In this document: positions 1 through 5,757 of the stretch, piece after piece | How positions within the stretch are numbered: position 1 is the stretch's first letter | How the letters are laid out: each line of letters starts with the position of its first letter | DNA from: CAHJXF01 sp039936235 | Lineage (GTDB): Bacteria; Pseudomonadota; Gammaproteobacteria; Burkholderiales; Burkholderiaceae_D | Reading direction: 5' to 3' | DNA length: 5,757 nucleotides | NCBI GenBank assembly: GCA_039936235.1 | Contig: JBDTIS010000066.1 | Span: 1 to 5,757, forward strand | Made by a program: the position numbers and the translations under genes | Notes under the pieces: model-generated | What the model was told of the DNA's origin: nothing | Seen by the model: the letters and a program-made list of their open reading frames with translations, nothing else | Databases searched by the model: none

Positions 1-1
1 G

Positions 2-1624
2 GTCCACGAGCAGGGTGCCGGGCACATGGCGGACGGTTATGCGCGGGTGTCCGGCCGACACGGCGTGGTGATCGGCCAGAACGGGCCCGGCATCAGCAAT
101 TGCGTGACGGCGATCGCCGCGGCCTACTGGGCACACAGCCCGGTGGTGATGATCACCCCCGAGACCGGCACCATGGGCATCGGTCTCGGCGGCTTCCAAG
201 AAGCCAACCAGTTGCCGATGTTCCAGGAATTCGTCAGGTACCAGGGACATGTCGTCAACCCGAAGCGGATGGCCGAGTTCACGGCGCGATGTTTCGATCG
301 CGCGATGTCGGATAACGGTCCGACCCAGCTGAACATTCCTCGCGACTATTTCTACGGTGAGATCACCTGCGAAATTCCGAAGCCGATGCGCGTCGAGCGC
401 GGCCCCGGCGGCGAGGATAGCCTCGACCAGGCTGCCGACTTGCTCGCCACCGCCAAGTTTCCGGTGATCCTGGCGGGTGGCGGCGTCGTCATGGGAGACG
501 CGGTCGAGGAATGCAAGGCCCTGGCTGAACGCCTGGGCGCGCCGGTCGTCGTCGGCTACCTGCGCAACGATGCCTTTCCGGCCAGCCATCCGTTGTGGGC
601 GGGCCCGCTCGGCTATCAGGGATCGAAGGCCGCGATGAAACTGATCGCTCAGGCCGATGTGGTCCTCGCGCTCGGTTCACGGATGGGTCCGTTCGGCACA
701 CTGCCTCAGCACGGCATGGACTATTGGCCGAAGGACGCGAAGATCATTCAGGTCGAAGCCGATCACACCAACCTCGGTTTGGTGAAGAAGATCGCCGTCG
801 GTATTCACGGCGATGCGAAGGCCGCGGCGGTCGCGCTGACCAAGCGCCTCGAGGGCCGGAAACTCGTCTGCGATGCCACCAAGGCCGAACGCGCCAAGAC
901 GATCGCGTCCGAGAAGGCCGCGTGGGAAAAGGAACTCGACGAGTGGACGCACGAGCGCGATCCCTACAGCCTCGACATGATCGAAGAGCAGAAGAAGGAG
1001 TCCGGCAACTGGTTGCACCCGCGCCAGGTGCTGAGGGAGCTGGAAAAGGCCATGCCGCCGCGCGCGATGGTCTCGACCGATATCGGAAACATCAACTCGG
1101 TCGCCAACAGCTACCTGCGATTCGAGGAGCCGCGCAGCTTCTTCGCACCGATGAGCTTCGGCAATTGCGGCTATGCGTTGCCGACCATCATCGGTGCCAA
1201 GTGCGCCGCGATGGACCGTCCTGCGATCGCCTATGCCGGCGACGGCGCCTGGGGCATGAGCATGGCCGAAATCATGACCTGCGTGCGCCACGACATTCCG
1301 GTCACGGCCGTGGTATTCCACAACCGCCAGTGGGGTGCGGAGAAGAAGAACCAGGTCGACTTCTACAACCGTCGCTTCGTCGCCGGTGAGCTCGACAACA
1401 CCAGCTTCGCCGACATCGGGATCGCGATGGGCACCGAAGGCGTCGTCGTCGACAAGCTCGAGGATGTGGGTCCGGCACTGAAGAAGGCGATCGATGCGCA
1501 GATGAATGAGGGCAAGACGACCGTCATCGAAATCATGTGCACGCGCGAACTCGGCGATCCGTTCCGCCGCGACGCGCTCGCGAAGCCGGTTCGATTCCTC
1601 GAGAAATACAAGGACTACGTCTAG
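2..1624 (+). CDS. xsc: Sulfoacetaldehyde acetyltransferase (5'-truncated by window edge)
   Basis: This thiamine-diphosphate (ThDP) enzyme converts sulfoacetaldehyde and phosphate to acetyl phosphate and sulfite in the cytoplasm, the desulfonation step of C2-sulfonate catabolism. The frame is open through the left edge, so 540 residues are visible; the family is usually about 590-600 residues, so some 50-60 N-terminal residues are missing. The visible part opens with VHEQGAGHMADGYARVSG, where visible residue E3 (nt 8-10) matches the Glu that activates ThDP. The ATG at nt 26 is therefore internal. The segment GLGGFQEANQLPMFQEF, followed by a region ending GPTQLNIPRDYFYGEI, is what I recall as typical of Xsc and not of acetolactate synthase. 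A middle domain follows (about 140-270, with AGGG at 158-161). The C-terminal ThDP domain has the GDG (413-415) to N (441) motif that binds Mg-ThDP. The stop is TAG at 1622-1624. pta follows after 23 nt, and Pta consumes the acetyl phosphate product. Confidence 0.93.
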   Translation, partial: VHEQGAGHMADGYARVSGRHGVVIGQNGPGISNCVTAIAAAYWAHSPVVMITPETGTMGIGLGGFQEANQLPMFQEFVRYQGHVVNPKRMAEFTARCFDRAMSDNGPTQLNIPRDYFYGEITCEIPKPMRVERGPGGEDSLDQAADLLATAKFPVILAGGGVVMGDAVEECKALAERLGAPVVVGYLRNDAFPASHPLWAGPLGYQGSKAAMKLIAQADVVLALGSRMGPFGTLPQHGMDYWPKDAKIIQVEADHTNLGLVKKIAVGIHGDAKAAAVALTKRLEGRKLVCDATKAERAKTIASEKAAWEKELDEWTHERDPYSLDMIEEQKKESGNWLHPRQVLRELEKAMPPRAMVSTDIGNINSVANSYLRFEEPRSFFAPMSFGNCGYALPTIIGAKCAAMDRPAIAYAGDGAWGMSMAEIMTCVRHDIPVTAVVFHNRQWGAEKKNQVDFYNRRFVAGELDNTSFADIGIAMGTEGVVVDKLEDVGPALKKAIDAQMNEGKTTVIEIMCTRELGDPFRRDALAKPVRFLEKYKDYV

Positions 1625-1634
1625 GCCCGAGCCG

Positions 1635-1662
1635 GCACGCGTGCACCGTGGACAAGTCCACG
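1635..1662 (+). promoter_or_regulatory. Two adjacent palindromes at the xsc-pta junction, one over the pta start
   Basis: GCACGCGTGC at 1635-1644 is a perfect 10-nt palindrome. Immediately after it, CGTGGACAAGTCCACG at 1647-1662 is a perfect inverted repeat that contains the predicted GTG start at 1648-1650. As RNA the second could fold into a 6-bp stem with a CAAG loop, hiding the start codon. No U-run follows, so it is not an intrinsic terminator. A role in translational control of pta is inference; chance in GC-rich DNA is a real alternative. Confidence 0.3.
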
Positions 1663-2592
1663 CATCCGCGCCTCGATGAGCTCGTAGCGCGCGCGCGCCG
1701 GCACTCGGCCGCTCGTGCGACGCGCATCGGGCTGGTGTACCCGTGCGATGCGTTGGCGCTCGATGCGGCCCGCCGTATCGTAGAGAGCGGCATCGCGCAT
1801 CCGGTGCTCATCGGCCCTGCCGACGGCATCGCTCGCGCGGCCGAGGCCGCCGAAATCGATGTGGGCAGTTTCGAAGTGATTGCGACCGGCGCTTCAGCGC
1901 CGGAAGCTGCGCAGCGCGCGACCCTGCTTGCCCGCGAGGGGGAGATCGAAGCGCTGATGAAGGGCTCTCTCCACACCGACGAACTGATGTCTGCGGTGGT
2001 CCGCAAGGACACGGGTCTGCGTGGCGACGCGCGCATCAGTCACGCCTTCGTGTTCGATCTGCCGCGCTATCCGAAGCTGCTCGCACTGGCCGACTGCGTC
2101 GTCAACATCGCACCCAATCTGCAGACCAAGCGCGACATCATCGGTAACGCGGTTCGTCTCCTGCAGCATCTGGGCATCGCACATCCACGGGTTGCCATCG
2201 TCACCGCCGTGGAAACCGTCAATCCGGCCATCGCTGCGACGCTGGACGCGCAGGCGCTGGTCGCGCTCGGCCAGCAGGGCGAGTGGCCCGGCGCAATCGT
2301 CGAAGGGCCGTTCGGATTCGACAATGCGATCTCGGCCGAGGCGGCGCGCATCAAGAAGATGGAGTCGAAGGTGTCCGGCGACGCCGACCTGTTGGTGATG
2401 CCCGATCTGAACGCCGGCAACATGTTGTACAAGAGCTTCAACTACATCGGCGGCGGCGACTGTGCGGGTCTCGTGCTGGGTGCGCGCGTCCCGATCGTTT
2501 TGACGTCGCGTGCCGATTCGCTGCAGTCCCGCATCGCTTCGGTAGCGCTCGCCGTGCTGGCCGGCGCATCGCAATCCCATCCGCTCGACTGA
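1648..2592 (+). CDS. pta: Phosphate acetyltransferase, short PTA/PTB type
   Basis: Pta transfers the acetyl group of acetyl phosphate to CoA, giving acetyl-CoA and phosphate, and so completes carbon recovery after Xsc. From the GTG at 1648 the protein is 314 residues, the size of the single-domain PTA/PTB family without the long N-terminal extension of E. coli Pta. Recognisable segments are AVETVNPAIAATLDA (about 187-201), VEGPFGFDNAIS (218-229), PDLNAGNMLYKSF (252-264) and TSRADS (286-291). The Ser-Arg pair at 287-288 matches the residues implicated in catalysis in archaeal Pta. The frame is open back to an ATG at 1537 inside xsc, but that would add 37 non-family residues and a large overlap. 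GTG 1648 puts DELVARAR near the N-terminus, as expected. No clear Shine-Dalgarno sequence precedes it and an inverted repeat covers it, so the start is good but not certain. Phosphate butyryltransferase is the closest alternative by family; the xsc neighbour favours Pta. Confidence 0.9.
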   Translation: MDKSTHPRLDELVARARRHSAARATRIGLVYPCDALALDAARRIVESGIAHPVLIGPADGIARAAEAAEIDVGSFEVIATGASAPEAAQRATLLAREGEIEALMKGSLHTDELMSAVVRKDTGLRGDARISHAFVFDLPRYPKLLALADCVVNIAPNLQTKRDIIGNAVRLLQHLGIAHPRVAIVTAVETVNPAIAATLDAQALVALGQQGEWPGAIVEGPFGFDNAISAEAARIKKMESKVSGDADLLVMPDLNAGNMLYKSFNYIGGGDCAGLVLGARVPIVLTSRADSLQSRIASVALAVLAGASQSHPLD

Positions 2593-2604
2593 CAAAGACT
2601 CCTC

Positions 2605-5535
2605 ATGTTCAAGTTTCTTTCCAGCGAGCCCATCCACAATCCGCTCGCGTCCCCCTCTCCGGGCGCGCCGACCGAAGTCAAGACGACGACGTGCTACATG
2701 TGCGCGTGCCGCTGCGGCATCCGCGTGCACCTGCGCGACGGCGAGATTCGCTACATCGACGGTAATCCGGACCACCCGCTCAACCAGGGCGTGATCTGCG
2801 CGAAGGGCGCATCGGGGATCATGAAGCAGGTTTCGCCAGCGCGGCTGACGCAGCCGTTGCTGCGCAAGGCCGGCAGCGAGCGTGGCGCCGGCGAGTTCGA
2901 GCCGATCTCCTGGGAACGCACGTTCGAGATCCTGACCGAGCGGCTCGGCAAGATTCGCGCGACCGATCCGACGAAGTTCGCGCTGTTCACCGGCCGCGAC
3001 CAGATGCAGGCGCTGACCGGTCTCTTCGCGAGGCAGTTCGGCACGCCCAACTATGCGGCGCACGGCGGCTTCTGCTCGGTCAACATGGCCGCCGGCATGA
3101 TCTACACGATAGGCGGGAGCTTCTGGGAATTCGGCGGCCCCGATCTCGACCGCGCGAAGTTGTTCGTGATGATCGGTACCGCCGAAGACCATCACAGCAA
3201 TCCGATGAAGATTGCGATCTCCAAGTTCAAGCGCGCCGGCGGACGCTTCATCTCGATCAATCCGGTGCGCACCGGCTACTCGGCGATTGCCGACGAATGG
3301 ATCCCGATCAAGCCGGGCACCGACGGCGCGCTTTTCATGGCGTTGCTGCACGAATTGATCCGCACGGACCTGGTGGACCATGCGTTTCTCAAGCGCTTCA
3401 CGAATGCGCCGCAACTGGTCGTGCTCGACGACTGCGCACGGCAAGGCCTGTTCGCGTTCGATCCGAATCCCGAGAAGGGCCCGCCGCCCGACGGCCGCGA
3501 GCCGCACAACAAACTCGTATGGGACAAGACCAGCGGTCGCGTCCTGAACGCGTATCCCGAAGGTATCGCCGAGGGCTGCGATCCTGCGCTCGAAGGGCAT
3601 TACACGCTGGCCGACGGCACCCGAGTCGCACCGTCGTTCCAGTTGCTGCGCGACCGTGTGTCCACCTGTACGCCCGAGTGGGCCTCGGCGATCACCGGCG
3701 TTCCTGCCGAGCGCATTCGCAAGCTCGCGCACGAGATGGGCGACACCGCCCTCGAGCAGGCCTTCGAGTTGCCGATCGCGTGGACCGACACCTGGGGCAA
3801 AGTTCATCCGACCACGCAGGCGCGGCCTGTCGCATTCCACGCGATGCGTGGCCTGGCGGCGCATTCGAACGGCTTCCAGACGATACGCGCGCTGGCCGTG
3901 CTGATGAGCGTCCTCGGCACGATAGACGCGCCCGGCGGCTTTCGTCACAAGGCGCCTTACCCGCGCCACATCGTTCCGAACTACCGCGCGTTCAACGCGC
4001 CCGAGATGATCAAGCCGAACACGCCGCTCAACTCCGCGCCGCTCGGCTATCCGGCGAATCCCGAAGAACTCGCGTTGAACGCAGACGGCACGCCGGTGCG
4101 CATCGACCACGCGTTCTCGTGGGAGCACCCGCTTTCGGTCCACGGGCTGATGCACAACGTCATCGCCAACGCCGTGCGAGGCGACCCCTATCGCATCGAT
4201 ACGTTGCTGATCTTCATGGCGAACATGGCGTGGAATTCCAGCATGAACACGATGGCCACGCGCGAGATGCTGAACCGCAAGGACGAGAGCGGCGAGTACA
4301 TGATCCCGTTCCTCGTGGTGTGCGATGCGTTCCAGAGCGAGACCACCGCGTTCGCCGATCTGGTCCTGCCGGACACGACTTACCTCGAGCGCCACGACGT
4401 GATGAGTATGCTCGACCGGCCGATCTCGGAGTTCGACGGCCCGGTGGATTCGGTGCGCATTCCGGTGCTGCCGCCCACCGGTCAATGCAAGCCTTTCCAG
4501 GAAGTGCTCATCGAACTTGCGTCGCGTCTCAAGTTCCAGGCGTTCACCACGGCCGAAGGCGAGCGCAAGTTCAAGGACTATCCGGACTTCGTCGTCAACT
4601 TCGAGGCTCACCCGGGAATCGGCTTCCTGATGGGATGGCGAGGCAAGGACGGGAACACGCCATTACGCGGCGAACCGAACCCGAAGCAATGGGAGATGTA
4701 CGCAAAGAACAACTGCGTGTTCCAGTACCACATGCCGGAAAACATGCAGTACATGCGCAACTGGAACCGGCCGTACCTGGATTTCGCGAAGGAGAAGGGC
4801 TGGCGTCAGAAGAACGATGCGGTGCAGTTGGCGATCTACTCCGACGCGCTGCAGACCTTTCGCCTCGCGGCTCAGGGAAAGTCGGCGGGACGTCAGCCGC
4901 CCGATGCATTGCGCGCCCGAATCGACACGTACTTCGATCCCCTGCCTTTCTGGTACGCACCGCTGGAAGAGGATGCGACCGATCTCGCCGCCTATCCGTT
5001 GAACGCGATCACGCAACGGCCGATGGCGATGTACCACTCGTGGGATTCGCAGAACGCCTGGCTGCGGCAGATCCACAGCCACAACTACCTGCAGGTCAAT
5101 CCGCTGACCGCGCAGGCAGCGGGAATCGCCGACGGTGGGTGGTGCTGGGTCGAGAGCCAATGGGGCAAGGTGCGCTGCATGCTGAGGTACAGCGAGGCGG
5201 TCGAGCCAGGGACCGTGTGGACGTGGAACGCGATCGGCAAGGCCGATGGCGCATGGCAACTCGCCCCCGGGGCCGACGAAGCGAGGAAGGGTTTCCTGCT
5301 GAACCATCTGATCACGGATGAGTTGCCGTTCGAGGGCAACGCGACCAAGATCATCAGCAACTCCGATCCCGTCACCGGGCAGGCCGGCTGGTACGACGTG
5401 CGTGTACGGATACGGCCGGCCGCACCCGAGGAACCGCAAGAGACGTTTCCGCAAATCGCCACGCTGCCGAGTGCGCCAGGCCTGCTCGGCAAGGCTGCTC
5501 AAGTACTGACCTACTTTGCGGGACGCAAATCATGA
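2605..5535 (+). CDS. soeA: SoeA-type sulfite dehydrogenase, molybdopterin catalytic subunit
   Basis: Predicted catalytic subunit of the cytoplasmic, membrane-attached SoeABC complex, which oxidises sulfite to sulfate and passes electrons through SoeB and SoeC to quinone. The 976 residues have the layout of the DMSO-reductase (complex iron-sulfur molybdoenzyme) family. The N-terminal [4Fe-4S] motif is C30-x2-C33-x3-C37-x27-C65, followed by conserved K67. C157 in HGGFCSVN is the probable molybdenum ligand. Molybdopterin-guanine-dinucleotide-binding segments include INPVRTGYSAIADEWIPIKPG (218-238), split here as INPVRTGYSA and IADEWIPIKPG, and FADLVLPDTTYLER (583-596). A C-terminal dinucleotide-binding domain spans about 797-932. 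The first 29 residues have no twin-arginine motif, so the protein should stay in the cytoplasm. The pta stop lies in the same frame 12 nt upstream, so ATG 2605 is the earliest possible start, and the next ATG falls inside the cluster motif. Polysulfide/thiosulfate reductase catalytic subunits (PsrA/PhsA) are relatives, but those are normally exported, and the xsc-pta context favours sulfite oxidation. Confidence 0.85.
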   Translation: MFKFLSSEPIHNPLASPSPGAPTEVKTTTCYMCACRCGIRVHLRDGEIRYIDGNPDHPLNQGVICAKGASGIMKQVSPARLTQPLLRKAGSERGAGEFEPISWERTFEILTERLGKIRATDPTKFALFTGRDQMQALTGLFARQFGTPNYAAHGGFCSVNMAAGMIYTIGGSFWEFGGPDLDRAKLFVMIGTAEDHHSNPMKIAISKFKRAGGRFISINPVRTGYSAIADEWIPIKPGTDGALFMALLHELIRTDLVDHAFLKRFTNAPQLVVLDDCARQGLFAFDPNPEKGPPPDGREPHNKLVWDKTSGRVLNAYPEGIAEGCDPALEGHYTLADGTRVAPSFQLLRDRVSTCTPEWASAITGVPAERIRKLAHEMGDTALEQAFELPIAWTDTWGKVHPTTQARPVAFHAMRGLAAHSNGFQTIRALAVLMSVLGTIDAPGGFRHKAPYPRHIVPNYRAFNAPEMIKPNTPLNSAPLGYPANPEELALNADGTPVRIDHAFSWEHPLSVHGLMHNVIANAVRGDPYRIDTLLIFMANMAWNSSMNTMATREMLNRKDESGEYMIPFLVVCDAFQSETTAFADLVLPDTTYLERHDVMSMLDRPISEFDGPVDSVRIPVLPPTGQCKPFQEVLIELASRLKFQAFTTAEGERKFKDYPDFVVNFEAHPGIGFLMGWRGKDGNTPLRGEPNPKQWEMYAKNNCVFQYHMPENMQYMRNWNRPYLDFAKEKGWRQKNDAVQLAIYSDALQTFRLAAQGKSAGRQPPDALRARIDTYFDPLPFWYAPLEEDATDLAAYPLNAITQRPMAMYHSWDSQNAWLRQIHSHNYLQVNPLTAQAAGIADGGWCWVESQWGKVRCMLRYSEAVEPGTVWTWNAIGKADGAWQLAPGADEARKGFLLNHLITDELPFEGNATKIISNSDPVTGQAGWYDVRVRIRPAAPEEPQETFPQIATLPSAPGLLGKAAQVLTYFAGRKS
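5520..5523 (+). promoter_or_regulatory. Probable ribosome binding site of soeB
   Basis: GGGA lies 8 nt before the ATG at 5532, inside the last codons of soeA. It supports that ATG, which overlaps the soeA stop as ATGA, over the in-frame ATG at 5556. Confidence 0.45.
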
Positions 5536-5757
5536 TCGCCTGGCTGAAAGACTTGATGGTTTCGAACGCGGTGCCCGGATCGCCCGCGCGCACTGCGGCC
5601 ACGCCACCCCCGGTTCGTGTCCGGGCCGAGCCCGGCGAGACGCTCGCGATCCAGCTCGCTCTCGTGATCGATCTGAACGTCTGCGTGGGCTGTCACGCGT
5701 GCGTGACGTCGTGCAAGGAGTGGAACACGTCCGGCTCGGCCGGGCCGCTCGCGGACG
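5532..5757 (+). CDS. soeB: SoeB-type iron-sulfur electron-transfer subunit (3'-truncated by window edge)
   Basis: Predicted ferredoxin-like subunit that carries electrons from the molybdenum subunit SoeA to the membrane anchor SoeC. Only 75 codons are visible. The ATG overlaps the soeA stop as ATGA (5532-5535), typical of translationally coupled subunits of one complex. After a Pro/Ala-rich N-terminal stretch (about 15-35) comes LVIDLNVCVGCHACVTSCKE, in which C51-x2-C54-x2-C57-x3-C61 is the first [4Fe-4S] motif of DmsB/PsrB/SoeB-type proteins. The following EWNTSGSAGPLAD fits SoeB-like proteins as I recall them. No twin-arginine or Sec signal is visible, in agreement with a cytoplasmic complex. 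The remaining cluster motifs lie beyond the right edge, so the assignment rests on one motif plus context. DmsB- or PsrB-like naming is the alternative. Confidence 0.82.
   Translation, partial: MIAWLKDLMVSNAVPGSPARTAATPPPVRVRAEPGETLAIQLALVIDLNVCVGCHACVTSCKEWNTSGSAGPLAD

Noticed and set aside
26..28. ATG at 26 as the start of xsc
   Set aside because: The frame is open to the left edge and the residues before this ATG include the catalytic Glu of the ThDP site, so the gene begins outside the window.
595..1389. Overlapping open frames inside xsc on both strands (264 codons plus, 214 codons minus at 677-1321)
   Set aside because: Both are shadows of the conserved xsc frame with low-complexity Arg-rich products and no motif.
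1537..1647. An upstream ATG start for pta at 1537
   Set aside because: It would overlap xsc by 88 nt and add 37 Arg-rich residues unlike the PTA/PTB family; the family-like N-terminus begins at the GTG at 1648.
1635..1662. The palindromes at the xsc-pta junction as a transcription terminator
   Set aside because: There is no downstream T-run, the stem is short, and one arm lies inside pta.
1894..4611. A 905-codon open frame on the minus strand running through pta and soeA
   Set aside because: Its codons align exactly with the sense codons of pta and soeA, which share one frame. A stop can arise only where the sense strand uses TTA, CTA or TCA, which are rare in this GC-rich coding style. It ends at a TCA codon of pta (1894-1896). 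The product is rich in Arg, His and Val and shows no family motif.
3297..5321. A 674-codon plus-strand open frame inside soeA
   Set aside because: It lies wholly within soeA in another frame and gives an Arg/Ala-rich product with no recognisable domain, while the soeA frame has clear family motifs throughout.
4663..5502. A 279-codon minus-strand open frame within soeA
   Set aside because: It is opposite the conserved C-terminal molybdopterin dinucleotide-binding domain and has no recognisable domain of its own; GC-rich codon bias explains it.

Overview
The window carries one compact plus-strand gene cluster that is cut at both ends. In order it holds the 3' nine-tenths of xsc (sulfoacetaldehyde acetyltransferase), a complete pta (short-type phosphate acetyltransferase), a complete soeA (molybdopterin catalytic subunit of a quinone-linked, SoeABC-type sulfite dehydrogenase) and the first 75 codons of soeB (its iron-sulfur subunit). 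No RNA gene, mobile element, CRISPR array or tandem repeat was seen. There is essentially no non-coding DNA: the gaps are about 23 nt (xsc-pta), 12 nt (pta-soeA) and a 4-nt ATGA overlap (soeA-soeB), so one polycistronic transcript is very likely.

The genes make a coherent pathway for the last steps of C2-sulfonate breakdown. Xsc splits sulfoacetaldehyde with phosphate into acetyl phosphate and sulfite. Pta moves the acetyl group to CoA, feeding central metabolism. SoeAB, with a membrane anchor SoeC expected just beyond the right edge, oxidises the toxic sulfite to sulfate and passes the electrons to the quinone pool. Neither SoeA nor the visible SoeB has a twin-arginine signal, so sulfite would be oxidised on the cytoplasmic side, where Xsc releases it. 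The source of sulfoacetaldehyde (taurine, isethionate, sulfoacetate or another sulfonate) cannot be told, because the transport and upstream enzyme genes would lie outside the window.

The DNA is visibly GC-rich with strongly GC-ending codons. Together with the gene content this suggests a proteobacterium; the class cannot be fixed from this sequence alone. The strong codon bias also produces long spurious open frames, including a 905-codon antisense frame, which are rejected below.

The individual families are known. The points most worth a second look are the direct linkage of xsc-pta to a cytoplasmic Soe-type sulfite oxidase, and the inverted repeat over the predicted GTG start of pta. I do not see evidence for a wholly new system.
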